Shown here in pieces: positions 30,787 through 38,913 of a DNA stretch of 38,913 nt. The translations under genes and the position numbers were made by a program. Under the pieces are notes generated by a model. That model was given only the letters and a program-made list of their open reading frames with translations, had not been told where the DNA came from and made no database searches. Origin of the DNA: a gamma proteobacterium SCGC AAA076-P13. GTDB lineage: Bacteria; Pseudomonadota; Gammaproteobacteria; Magnimaribacterales; D2472. Every line of letters begins with the position of its first letter. Position 1 is the first letter of the stretch. The stretch is from the NCBI GenBank assembly GCA_000384935.1, contig ARRA01000004.1:76834-115746 (forward strand). The letters run 5' to 3'.

Positions 30787-32628
30787 GGAAGAGCTATCTA
30801 AGCCACACTCGGCAATCATTTCTTGTCTAGATGCGTGTTCAATAAACTTATCAGGAATCCCAAATATTTTTGATCTTATATCAATATTCTCTTCCGAGCA
30901 AAACTCTAGAACAGCACTTCCAGCTCCTCCAGCAACAGACCCATCTTCTAAAGAAACAAAAAGGTCTGCATTTTTTAGATACTTCTTTAAAACTACCTTG
31001 TCTAATGGTTTTACAAATCTCATATCTATAAGAGTAAAGTCTAGCTTCTCACACACATCCCGTGCTTCATGGAGAAGGGCACCAAAATTAAGAAATATCT
31101 TATTTAATGAGCCCTCCAGAACAACTCGACTTTGACCAATTTCAATTGACTCAAGCCCTTCACTCACATCAGAATCTGGTCCTGTACCTCTTGGGTATCT
31201 AATAGCAGCAGGGCCTTTATGGTAAAAACCTGTTGACAGCATAAGCCTTGTTTCTTGTTCATCCGATGGGGTCATAATAATAATATTAGGTATACATCTA
31301 AGGTAGGCAATATCGTAGTTACCTGAGTGGGTAGGGCCATCTTCTCCTACAAGCCCAGCTCTATCAATTGCAAATGTTACATCTAAATTTTGAACTGCTA
31401 CATCATGTATAAACTGATCATAAGCTCTTTGGAGAAAGGTTGAATAAATAGCTACAACTGGTTTCTTATTTTCTTTGGATAGGCCTGCAGCAAATGTTAC
31501 TGAATGCTGTTCAGCAATCGCAACATCAAAGTATCTATCAGGGTATTTTTTACTAAATTCAACCAAACTAGAGCCTTCTCTCATTGCTGGGGTGATTGCC
31601 ACCAAAGCCTCATCCTTTTTGGCCATATCTATAACCCAGTCCCCAAATATATCTTGATATTTCTTTTTTGGACTCTTTGTCGATTTGACAGCATTAATTT
31701 TACCAATAGCATGAAATTCAATTCTATCTGCTTCTGCTGCGTCTAAGCCAGCTCCTTTCTTTGTGATTACATGAAGAAATTGTGGACCCTCAAAATCTTT
31801 AAGATTGCCAATAACATCAATCATTTCTTTCATATTATGGCCATCAATAGGACCAATATAGTTTAATCCTAGCTCTTCAAAAATATTACCTGGAGCTACC
31901 ATGGCCTTCATTTGTGTTTCAACTTTTCTTGCAAGATGGTAAGCCTGAGGTAATGGTTTTAATACACTTGCACCACTATCTTTAATCCCTTTATAAATTT
32001 TAGACGCCCAAATTCTAGAAAAGTAATTAGACAAACCGCCAATATTTTCTGAAATAGACATATCATTATCATTTAAAATTATCAGCATATTTGGTTTAAG
32101 ATGCCCTGCATGACTTAGAGCCTCAAAAGCCATTCCAGCTGTCATGGCTCCATCACCTATAACCGCTACATGTTTTTTATTTGAGTTTTCTTTTTTGGAT
32201 GCTACAGCCATACCAAGGAGAGCACTTATAGATGTACTTGAATGACCAACCCCAAAAGCATCAAATTCACTTTCATTAATTGATGGGAATGGCGCCAAGC
32301 CATCTTTTTTGCGGATAGTATTTATTTTATTCTTTCTTCCAGTAATGATTTTATGAGGATATGCCTGGTGTCCAACATCCCAAATTAAATTATCATCTGG
32401 GGTATGAAAAAGGTAGTGTAATGCTACTGTTAATTCTACAACTCCAAGACCTCCGCCTAAGTGCCCACCACTTTGCCCTACAGAAAATAATAAAAACTCT
32501 CTTAATTCATTAGCAAGAGTCTCAAGCTCTAAAATAGAAAAAGAACGAATGTCAGATGGCACTTCCACTTTATCAAGAAGAGGGGTTGATGGAATAACTT
32601 TAGGTATTTCTTTAAATACTTTCATCAA
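30757..32628 (-). CDS. dxs: 1-deoxy-D-xylulose-5-phosphate synthase
   Basis: Thiamine-diphosphate enzyme starting the MEP isoprenoid pathway from pyruvate and glyceraldehyde 3-phosphate. 623 residues, normal. SGGHLGGGLGVVELT at 53-67, DVGHQAYPHK, the TPP/Mg motif GDG at 158-160 through NDND, EQHSVTFAAGL with the catalytic glutamate, and DRAGLVGEDGPTHSG in the pyrimidine domain. Starts in a 4-nt overlap with ispA; together with xseB this is the standard xseB-ispA-dxs order. The 3' end overlaps pgpA. Confidence 0.98.
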   Translation of the reverse strand: MMKVFKEIPKVIPSTPLLDKVEVPSDIRSFSILELETLANELREFLLFSVGQSGGHLGGGLGVVELTVALHYLFHTPDDNLIWDVGHQAYPHKIITGRKNKINTIRKKDGLAPFPSINESEFDAFGVGHSSTSISALLGMAVASKKENSNKKHVAVIGDGAMTAGMAFEALSHAGHLKPNMLIILNDNDMSISENIGGLSNYFSRIWASKIYKGIKDSGASVLKPLPQAYHLARKVETQMKAMVAPGNIFEELGLNYIGPIDGHNMKEMIDVIGNLKDFEGPQFLHVITKKGAGLDAAEADRIEFHAIGKINAVKSTKSPKKKYQDIFGDWVIDMAKKDEALVAITPAMREGSSLVEFSKKYPDRYFDVAIAEQHSVTFAAGLSKENKKPVVAIYSTFLQRAYDQFIHDVAVQNLDVTFAIDRAGLVGEDGPTHSGNYDIAYLRCIPNIIIMTPSDEQETRLMLSTGFYHKGPAAIRYPRGTGPDSDVSEGLESIEIGQSRVVLEGSLNKIFLNFGALLHEARDVCEKLDFTLIDMRFVKPLDKVVLKKYLKNADLFVSLEDGSVAGGAGSAVLEFCSEENIDIRSKIFGIPDKFIEHASRQEMIAECGLDSSSLEERIKKYC

Positions 32629-33503
32629 TTTCTTCTCTCAATTAAGTAATATGCAATATCAACAAGCTTATCAATATTAGTAAGGTTATTGTTATTAAGG
32701 TCTGCTACTGATGATTCAATTAAGCTTTTTGCTCTAGCCCTTGAAGCCTCAACCCCAATAATATTAACGTATGTGTCCTTATTATTTTTAATATCAGAGT
32801 TATTATTTTTTCCTAAAATTTCTGATGATTCAGTAACGTCAAGAACATCGTCAATAATTTGAAAAGCTAAGCCAAGCTTCCTGCTAAAGCTTTTAAAATT
32901 TTGTAATTCACTATCATTCAAATCATTATTTAATTGACCAAATAGAACAGAACATTCAATCAACTTTCCTGTTTTAAGTTGATGGATATGATCTAAACTT
33001 TCTTGGTCTGTTTTTGCAAGATTATTTTCATTTTCAATATCTAAGTGCTGGCCTAAAACCATTCCATTTTTGCCACAGGCCTGAGATAGGAGCTTCAAAG
33101 CTTTTACTTTATTGTTATCAGATAAATAAATATCATTACATATAATTTCATATGAAAGGGCTTGTAGGGCATCGCCGCTTAATACAGCATTAGCTTCTCC
33201 ATATTTAATGTGATTTGATGGTTGGTTCCTTCTGATATCGTCGTCATCCATACAAGGTAGATCATCATGAATCAAGGAGTAGGTATGCATTAATTCAATA
33301 GATGCTGCTAATGTTATAACGCTGTCTTGTTCAAGCGAAGAATTTATTTCAGAAGATGCAAATATCAAACCTGCACGAACCATTTTGCTTTCAGCAATTG
33401 CTGAATAGACCATTGATTTTTCTACAGGATTAGAATTGCCTATGCTTTCAGTAAGCTTAGCTTTAACAAGCTCTTTTACTTCCGACAGATACTGAGAAAC
33501 CAT
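32625..33503 (-). CDS. ispA: Polyprenyl synthetase, probable farnesyl diphosphate synthase
   Basis: Condenses DMAPP and IPP to geranyl and farnesyl diphosphate. 292 residues. First aspartate-rich motif DDLPCMDDDDIRR at 80-92 (D80, D81, D86) and second DDVLD at 218-222, both intact; KTGKLIECSV lies between. The xseB-ispA-dxs context supports IspA. Residues before the first motif (MHTYSLIHDD) fit a short-chain synthase. Confidence 0.94.
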   Translation of the reverse strand: MVSQYLSEVKELVKAKLTESIGNSNPVEKSMVYSAIAESKMVRAGLIFASSEINSSLEQDSVITLAASIELMHTYSLIHDDLPCMDDDDIRRNQPSNHIKYGEANAVLSGDALQALSYEIICNDIYLSDNNKVKALKLLSQACGKNGMVLGQHLDIENENNLAKTDQESLDHIHQLKTGKLIECSVLFGQLNNDLNDSELQNFKSFSRKLGLAFQIIDDVLDVTESSEILGKNNNSDIKNNKDTYVNIIGVEASRARAKSLIESSVADLNNNNLTNIDKLVDIAYYLIERRN

Positions 33504-33510
33504 TTTTAGA

Positions 33511-33735
33511 TTAAGAATTATCTAGTTCTTGCGCTGTCCCATCATCAAGAAGTTCTTTAACTTTCAGTTCTGCTTCTTCAAGTTGTTTTTGACATTCTTT
33601 AACAAGGTTGATACCTGCTTCAAATGATTTTACTGAATCCTCAAGATTGATATTCTCATCTTCAAGTTTGGAAACTATAGCTTCTAGCTTTTGAAGCGAA
33701 GCCTCAAAGTCAATTTTTTTATCTGTATTTGCCAT
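33511..33735 (-). CDS. xseB: Exodeoxyribonuclease VII small subunit
   Basis: Small helical subunit that activates XseA for single-strand DNA degradation. 74 residues, normal. FEASLQKLEAIVSKLED and LEDSVKSFEAGINLVKECQKQLEEAE, split by ENIN, are the two-helix signature of XseB. Seven bases upstream of ispA, and 16 bases after the RND gene, so it may be read from a long message starting with the RND pump genes. Confidence 0.94.
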   Translation of the reverse strand: MANTDKKIDFEASLQKLEAIVSKLEDENINLEDSVKSFEAGINLVKECQKQLEEAELKVKELLDDGTAQELDNS

Positions 33736-33751
33736 TTCTTATTGTAATTTA

Positions 33752-36700
33752 TTAATCAGTTATTTTAAAAAATTTTTTAAAATCATTTCTAAGTGCATAT
33801 GGTAAAGCTAATACTGCTGGAGTAAGAATAAGAGTTATAAAGGTACTAAAACCAAGACCAAATACAATTGAAACTGCCAAATTTGACCACCAATCAACTA
33901 TTCTGCTGCCAAACAAAATATCTCTTGAAATTATGTCTAGACTTATACCCATTGCTAGAGGCATTAAACCAAAAATTGTAGTTAACGATGTAAGAAGAAT
34001 AGGGCGCAATCTTTGCTTACATGCATTAATAATATGTACTGATTTTTCAAGATGAGGAGACTCTTGAGTTAATTTATTAAAAGTATCTATAAGAACAATA
34101 TTATTATTTACAACGATTCCTGCAAGAGTAACGATTGATAACCCAGTCATTGTTGTACTAAAAGGCATTCCAGTAATTAAAAGACCCAGAAGCACCCCAA
34201 CAAATGAAATGGTTACTGAAGATAAGATAATAAATGACTGATAAAAGCTATTAAATTGAGTTAAAAGCATTAACAGCATAATAAAGACTGCAGTCAACCC
34301 AGCGCCAATCATAAATTTATTTACTTCTTCAGTTTCTTCAGCCATTCCACCAAATTCATATGAAATATTCCTGCCAAGATCTGCATTTTTTAACCAGCTA
34401 TTTAATTCTGAAACCTTGTTTGAAACTTGAGATTCATCTAAAGTTCCAGATCCAACATCCTGAAAGAATTTACCATTTTTTCTATTAACAGACTGTCTAT
34501 TTTCTTTTGGAACCACCTTAATAAATGAGCTCACAGGAACTAGGCCTTTACTTGTAGTTACATTTAAATTTCTTATCCCTGTAATAGTTCTATCTGATTC
34601 GGGGAATCTTGCTCTTATCTCTACTTCATCTTTTGCATCATCAGGCCTGTATTGTCCAACCTTAAAGCCATTAGTTAACATTTGAACAAGCGCCCCAACA
34701 TCACCAACATTCACTCCTAACTGAGCAGCCTTTTGCTTATCAACCTCAACACTCCATTCAACTGAAGGATAAGATTTGGATGAGAAAATATTGATTAAAC
34801 CTTCCATATCCTTTCTCATATACTTCTCAACAATATCAACAGCTTTATTGACCTCTTTTTCAGTATTCCCATATATTGATAATTCAATTGGGTTGTCAAA
34901 AGAAGGCCCTCCCAGATCTGGCGAAACTTCTACAAAGATACCAGGAAGGTCGTTCGTCGATGACTTAAGCAGGCCCATTACCTCAAGCCCACTAATAGAT
35001 CTTTCTGATGGAGCTGCAACCTCAACAAAACCTCCGCCAATTTTATCAGCTCCCGCATTCCACCATTCAGTCCCTGCTCTCAAGTAAACACTCCCAACTC
35101 CCTCAGTGTTCATAAATTTTTCTTCGATTTGAACTATGATTTCTTTGGTCTCTAGGGCAGAGTAATTACCTCTTGCTTTAATAGTAATATTTGCCTTTAC
35201 AGGATCAACTAATGCAAAGTAAACAGTGCCTTTTCCAAAATATGTATAGCTCAACACTACAATAAATAATATTGAAATAACGCCTATACAGGTCTCCACC
35301 GGGTTTCTAACAAACTTTTCAATACGTTTGCCATAAAAATCAGTAAGCTTTGTAAAAATCGATTCCCTATTTTCTTCTTTATTAAGAGCTGATTCTCTTT
35401 GGCCTAAATAAGTCCCCAGAACTGGAATCATAATTAGTGAATAGATGAGTGATGATATTAGAACTATAAATACGGTTATTGGTAAATACCTCATGAACTG
35501 ACCTGTAAACCCTGGCCAAAATATTACTGGCAAAAAAGCAGCCATAGTCGTTCCTGTTGCGGCTAAGATGGGATAAAACATTCTTTTTGATGCTAACTTA
35601 TATCCTTCGCTCCTTGATAAACCTTCAGCAATTTTTTTATCCGCGTATTCCGTAATGACAATTGCACCATCGATCAACATTCCCATCCCAAGAAGCAAGC
35701 CCATCATTACAAGAAAATTAACTTCAAACCCAAGCATATAAAGAGTGAGGTATGTCAGTAAAAAACAAAATGGTATAGACAGACCTACAAGCATAGATAC
35801 TCTAATACCCATACTCGCAACAATTAAAACCATAATTAAAATTACAGCAGCTATGATATTCCCATTGAGTTCTTTCACCATTAAAGTTGCATATATGGTG
35901 TCATCATCAGTAATTACTATTCTTAAATTCTCTGGAAGAGTTTTTTTAAACTCCTCAAGTATTTCTCTTATTGCATTAGAAGCATTTATAGCATTTGCAC
36001 TTTCTCTAAGGGATAGCTCCAGGGTTACGGCATCCTCACCATTTACTCTTGCATAGGAAGTAAAGTCTTTAAACGTTCTTTTTACATCTGTTATATCGCC
36101 GAGCGTAACAATGGCATCTTTTGTAACCTTAATAGGAATTGAATATACATCTTGAGCAGTTTCAATAACACTTGGAACTTCTATGTTAAAACTTCCTTTA
36201 CCAGTATCTTGAGTTCCGCCAGGTATTATTAAATTATTATTTGAAACAGAGTAATAAATATCCGATAGGGTAACTTCATACGACTCCATCTTAGATTTGT
36301 TAATGACTCCCTCAAGAACTTCCTCAGGAGCACCAGATAAACGAGCTTCAAGAATTTCCTCACGAGCCTCAACCTTGTCTTTTAACTCCTTTGCGTAATA
36401 AACTTTCTGCCGTATTGAGCTACTACCAACTATGCTGATATTCATTACAGGAAAGCTTGCTTCACTATATTCTGAAATTTGTGGATCTTCAGCCTCTCTT
36501 GGAAGCTCATATTTTGTTTCTTCAACACCTTGTTTTATATCTACAAGTGCTTGATCCATATCAAAACCAACCTCAAATTCAAGAAATATTCTTGCAAAAC
36601 TGAGAGTGCTCGTTGATCTTATATTTTTAACGCCTGTTATTGTTTTTAATCGATTTTCTAAGGGTCTTGCAATAAGTCTTGATGTATCTCCAGGAGAAGC

Positions 36701-36862
36701 TCCATCAAGGAAAACAGAAACAGAGATAAATGGTAACTGAACATTTGGAGATGCAGCTATTGGTATTTCTTGTCTGGCATATGAGCCAGCAATAACTACC
36801 ATTAATGCAATCATCATGGTTGTTTTTGCTTTAGATAGAGCAAAATCTATAATGCTTGTCAT
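33752..36862 (-). CDS. RND efflux transporter, inner-membrane permease
   Basis: 1036 residues, AcrB/MdtB-like layout: TM1 near the N-terminus, a first large periplasmic loop, TM2-7 (about 335-480), a second periplasmic loop, and TM8-12 (about 870-1025). Proton-relay region of TM4 is LIDGAIV with one aspartate (D398); the second aspartate of AcrB (VDDAIV) is glycine. In TM10 the AcrB lysine region reads VVNNNIVLID (about 917-925), with asparagine instead of lysine. Such variation is known in other RND subfamilies, so it should still be proton-driven, but the substrate cannot be inferred. The start overlaps the adaptor gene by 4 nt. No outer-membrane channel gene lies nearby. Confidence 0.93.
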   Translation of the reverse strand: MTSIIDFALSKAKTTMMIALMVVIAGSYARQEIPIAASPNVQLPFISVSVFLDGASPGDTSRLIARPLENRLKTITGVKNIRSTSTLSFARIFLEFEVGFDMDQALVDIKQGVEETKYELPREAEDPQISEYSEASFPVMNISIVGSSSIRQKVYYAKELKDKVEAREEILEARLSGAPEEVLEGVINKSKMESYEVTLSDIYYSVSNNNLIIPGGTQDTGKGSFNIEVPSVIETAQDVYSIPIKVTKDAIVTLGDITDVKRTFKDFTSYARVNGEDAVTLELSLRESANAINASNAIREILEEFKKTLPENLRIVITDDDTIYATLMVKELNGNIIAAVILIMVLIVASMGIRVSMLVGLSIPFCFLLTYLTLYMLGFEVNFLVMMGLLLGMGMLIDGAIVITEYADKKIAEGLSRSEGYKLASKRMFYPILAATGTTMAAFLPVIFWPGFTGQFMRYLPITVFIVLISSLIYSLIMIPVLGTYLGQRESALNKEENRESIFTKLTDFYGKRIEKFVRNPVETCIGVISILFIVVLSYTYFGKGTVYFALVDPVKANITIKARGNYSALETKEIIVQIEEKFMNTEGVGSVYLRAGTEWWNAGADKIGGGFVEVAAPSERSISGLEVMGLLKSSTNDLPGIFVEVSPDLGGPSFDNPIELSIYGNTEKEVNKAVDIVEKYMRKDMEGLINIFSSKSYPSVEWSVEVDKQKAAQLGVNVGDVGALVQMLTNGFKVGQYRPDDAKDEVEIRARFPESDRTITGIRNLNVTTSKGLVPVSSFIKVVPKENRQSVNRKNGKFFQDVGSGTLDESQVSNKVSELNSWLKNADLGRNISYEFGGMAEETEEVNKFMIGAGLTAVFIMLLMLLTQFNSFYQSFIILSSVTISFVGVLLGLLITGMPFSTTMTGLSIVTLAGIVVNNNIVLIDTFNKLTQESPHLEKSVHIINACKQRLRPILLTSLTTIFGLMPLAMGISLDIISRDILFGSRIVDWWSNLAVSIVFGLGFSTFITLILTPAVLALPYALRNDFKKFFKITD

Positions 36863-37728
36863 AAGAAGTTGGTTAGTACTTTTTGACCATCCTCAACAAA
36901 ACCCTGCCCTTGAATGATTAATTCTAAAGTATCAGGAATACCGGTAATCCATAATCCAGAAGCAGAATCTTCAAGAATAAAAATCTCATGAAATATAACG
37001 ATATTATCCTTAACAGATCTTACGCCTAACTTGCCTGCATCATTTAGAATTAATATTGATGGAGATATTTGATGAGCTAAAACCTTTTCAATATTTATTG
37101 TCATTTCTGCTGTTATTCCATCTCTGATCTGACCATTATTATTTTTAACTTGTGACTCTACCTTAAAAGTTCTTGTAGAGGTTGAAGCACTTTTAGAGAC
37201 AAAAGTTAATTTACCGTTAACAGTCTCACCTGTAATTAAGTCAAGGGTAACATCTTGGCCTGAACGGACCTTGTTTATATTAAACTCTGGAACTTCTGCA
37301 ATAAAAGTAATAGGGTTAAGTTGAATAATTGTTGCGCACACCTGTCCTCTTTCAAGAAAGTTCCCTGGCTTAACAATTTGCTCAAGATAGCCAGAAAAAG
37401 GAGCTTTCACTTCTGTTCTATTTAACTCAACAATTCCAAGACTGCATAGTACAGCATCTTTTTCTACAAACTGACCTTGCATAGCCCCAATTTTTACAAC
37501 TTCACCAGATGTTTTAGCTTTGATATTAACCCTTGCCTCAGATTCTGTAGTTGCTTTCAATTTTATAAGCGGTTGAAAAGAAATAGCCTTGCTTGAAAGA
37601 ATCCCAACAGTAAATAAGTTACTTTTTTTTACTTCAACATCTAAGTCACTATCAGTAAAAAAACCTGACAGCATCCATAATATAATTGGAACGGATATAA
37701 ATAGAGATATTCTTATATTTTTTGTCAT
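36859..37728 (-). CDS. RND periplasmic adaptor (HlyD/MFP family), no alpha-hairpin
   Basis: 289 residues, much shorter than the usual 370-400. N-terminal membrane anchor at about 6-23. The two lipoyl halves, 66-98 (ending VLCSLG) and 104-137 (TEVKAPFSGYLEQIV), are joined by only about five residues; the long alpha-hairpin normally placed there, which reaches the TolC channel, is missing. The beta-barrel domain spans about 140-215 (FIAEVPEFN...GITAEMTI) and a membrane-proximal domain the rest. It precedes and overlaps the RND permease, so they form one pump. A hairpin-less adaptor, BesA of Borrelia, is known to me. Confidence 0.88.
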   Translation of the reverse strand: MTKNIRISLFISVPIILWMLSGFFTDSDLDVEVKKSNLFTVGILSSKAISFQPLIKLKATTESEARVNIKAKTSGEVVKIGAMQGQFVEKDAVLCSLGIVELNRTEVKAPFSGYLEQIVKPGNFLERGQVCATIIQLNPITFIAEVPEFNINKVRSGQDVTLDLITGETVNGKLTFVSKSASTSTRTFKVESQVKNNNGQIRDGITAEMTINIEKVLAHQISPSILILNDAGKLGVRSVKDNIVIFHEIFILEDSASGLWITGIPDTLELIIQGQGFVEDGQKVLTNFL

Positions 37729-37766
37729 ATTTTGTATTTTAGCATTAAAGAACTTTGCAATAATGC

Positions 37767-38411
37767 TTAGACATTATGCTTTTTTCGAAGTTCATTAAAT
37801 AGCTTTGAATTGAGATTGAATGATTCTATTGGTTCATCTTGTTTGGGTATTTTAAATTCATACCCCTCAATGGCTCTCTCTTTCATTCTTAAAAATATTC
37901 TTTTGAAAGCAAAAAAAAGCTCTTTACTATCTTTCTCATCAAGGGTATTCCACCCCAGCTTTTTACCTGAAAAGTATACTATTGGATGACTCCAAGGATA
38001 CTCATTTCTGGGTGAGTATGATTTTCTAGCTTCAATGTATGCTTCTTCAATTGACGGAAAGCCATCTTTATCCTTGATTTCAGAGCATGCTTTTACAATA
38101 TCGGTAAGTGTTGGAAGGTAAGATTGTGAACCTATAACATCTTCTATTGCTTGGCCTAGTGTATCCAAAGAGAAGCCCTTTAGGCTCATTGCCCATAATT
38201 TTTTTCCTTCATTCAATCGCTCGTCTGTCCCAAATACTTTATAAAATTGATAATGGTATGCAAGTTCAAGTTTAAGAAAAAGATTATCTATAGAGGCTAT
38301 AAATTCTTTTTTACTAGAGCTCAATTTCTGAGGCCCACGAGGAGTCTTCTCTTCTTGTTGAAAAGTCTTTTGAATATTTTCCTGGTTCAGAATGTTTTTT
38401 ACTTTCTTCAT
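37767..38411 (-). CDS. Lambda replication protein P-like protein, candidate helicase loader
   Basis: From about residue 36 (numbered from ATG 38411) the sequence follows phage lambda P: IDNLFLKLELAYHYQF for its N-terminal helix, a KKLWAMSLKGFSLDTLGQAI segment for its RRQWVLAFRENGITTMEQV region, SYLPTLTDIVKAC for FLPSPGQFVAWC, and EYPWSHPIVYF for SYPWKSNAHYW. Lambda P loads DnaB helicase. Three starts are possible: TTG 38432 (AGAAGG close upstream, 119-nt overlap with the next gene upstream), ATG 38411 (98-nt overlap) and TTG 38324 (11-nt overlap); the conserved core survives in all. The upstream partner is a DnaT-like protein, which fits a primosome role. No other phage genes are near. Confidence 0.65.
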   Translation of the reverse strand: MKKVKNILNQENIQKTFQQEEKTPRGPQKLSSSKKEFIASIDNLFLKLELAYHYQFYKVFGTDERLNEGKKLWAMSLKGFSLDTLGQAIEDVIGSQSYLPTLTDIVKACSEIKDKDGFPSIEEAYIEARKSYSPRNEYPWSHPIVYFSGKKLGWNTLDEKDSKELFFAFKRIFLRMKERAIEGYEFKIPKQDEPIESFNLNSKLFNELRKKHNV

Positions 38412-38874
38412 TGTTTGTGTTTTGGCTACCAAGATGCCTTCTTTTTACATGTTCTATAAATTTTGAATTCCATGTTGAAAAAGCCGAGCCATTCTCTCTC
38501 CAATATAGTATAAACTCTCTAAGGTATTTTGATGCTGATTCTTTTGATATTTCAGACAATTCAAGAATATCAAAAACATCTTCACTTGGTGTCCAGCTTG
38601 AATCTAATGTGAATGGCAGGCCTCTATTAGAGCTTTTTTCTTTAGCCCACTCCCTTCTAATATAATCTATATAGGAAGTATTCCAATTATTTCTTTCCTG
38701 ACCTCTCTCTAACCAATATAGTCTAAATTCTTGGAGTTTATTATTAGCAAAACCTTTATCGACTTGGCTCATATCTAGGATTTCAATAGCTTCTTTAGAT
38801 GGATTCCAGTTTGATGATATTTTACTTTTTTGAAAATTATTGATTGGTGCCTTTTGAATATTAAAATCACCCAT
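38314..38874 (-). CDS. DnaT-like protein with two tandem DNA-binding domains
   Basis: 186 residues. Two copies of a DnaT-type domain: 23-75 (NWNPSKEA...EFRLYWLERG...NWNTSYIDYIRREW) and 94-146 (SWTPSEDV...EFILYWRENG...TWNSKFIEHVKRR). Each has the W-x-PS start, EF-x-x-YW middle and W-N/basic end of the single-strand DNA-binding region of E. coli DnaT. The tail after 150 is polar and probably disordered, and overlaps the start of the next gene. E. coli DnaT has one such domain and hands DnaB-DnaC to the PriA-PriB-DNA complex. ATG at 38874 is preceded by AAAAAGAG. The other end of the operon may lie beyond the window. Confidence 0.7.
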   Translation of the reverse strand: MGDFNIQKAPINNFQKSKISSNWNPSKEAIEILDMSQVDKGFANNKLQEFRLYWLERGQERNNWNTSYIDYIRREWAKEKSSNRGLPFTLDSSWTPSEDVFDILELSEISKESASKYLREFILYWRENGSAFSTWNSKFIEHVKRRHLGSQNTNNEESKKHSEPGKYSKDFSTRREDSSWASEIEL

Positions 38875-38913
38875 CTCTTTTTTTGCGTTAATAAATTTGT
38901 ACTTTATTAATTT

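Noticed and set aside
38247-38665. Plus-strand open frames opposite the DnaT-like and P-like genes
   Set aside because: They are mirror frames of clearly domain-bearing minus-strand genes and look low in complexity.

Overview
The window is a very AT-rich, extremely gene-dense piece of chromosome from what looks like a streamlined, probably marine, gammaproteobacterium. I infer this from pseudomonad-like gene neighbourhoods (mrcA/aroKB/gltB, algC/slmA, miaA/hflKC/purA, nrdR/ribD/ribBA/ribH/nusB, thiL/pgpA, dxs/ispA/xseB) combined with strong AT bias, A/T-ending codons, TTG/GTG starts and almost no spacers. A SAR86-like lineage is a reasonable guess but cannot be proved here. About forty protein genes fill the window; the longest stretch without a gene is 95 bases (6843-6937). 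I see no tRNA, rRNA, CRISPR array, insertion sequence or prophage.

Layout. 1-5273: glutamate synthase, with gltD (cut by the window edge, and carrying an unusual N-terminal extension) divergent from gltB. 5270-6842: shikimate genes aroB and aroK. 6938-9379: the bifunctional penicillin-binding protein mrcA. 9376-11316: the nucleoid-occlusion regulator slmA and the hexose-phosphate mutase algC. 11380-12303: ilvE. 12310-17984: an envelope cluster: a GT4 glycosyltransferase, a SAM methyltransferase, an alpha/alpha-toroid protein, a second SAM methyltransferase, an LpxL-type acyltransferase and the Kdo transferase waaA. 17981-19263: PII protein and miaA, which has no conventional start codon. 19325-22499: hflK, hflC, purA. 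22491-27874 (minus): nth, glyA, nrdR, ribD, ribBA, ribH, nusB. 27908-30786 (plus): a small LETM1-like protein, a thiolase, thiL, pgpA. 30757-38874 (minus): a DnaT-like protein, a lambda-P-like helicase-loader candidate, a short RND adaptor, an RND pump, xseB, ispA, dxs.

How the genes work together. gltB/gltD and the PII protein belong to ammonium assimilation; aroK/aroB feed aromatic synthesis; mrcA, lpxL, waaA and the surrounding transferases build the cell envelope; dxs and ispA make isoprenoid precursors; ribD/ribBA/ribH make most of riboflavin; nrdR, glyA and purA belong to nucleotide and one-carbon metabolism.

Main oddities: conserved neighbourhoods have lost internal members (pilMNOPQ, argB, hfq/hflX and riboflavin synthase are not where relatives keep them); all five convergent gene pairs overlap at their 3' ends; the RND adaptor has no alpha-hairpin; endonuclease III has displaced iron-sulfur cysteines; a DnaT-like/lambda-P-like pair suggests a chromosomal primosome of phage style; and the toroid-centred envelope cluster has no function I can name.
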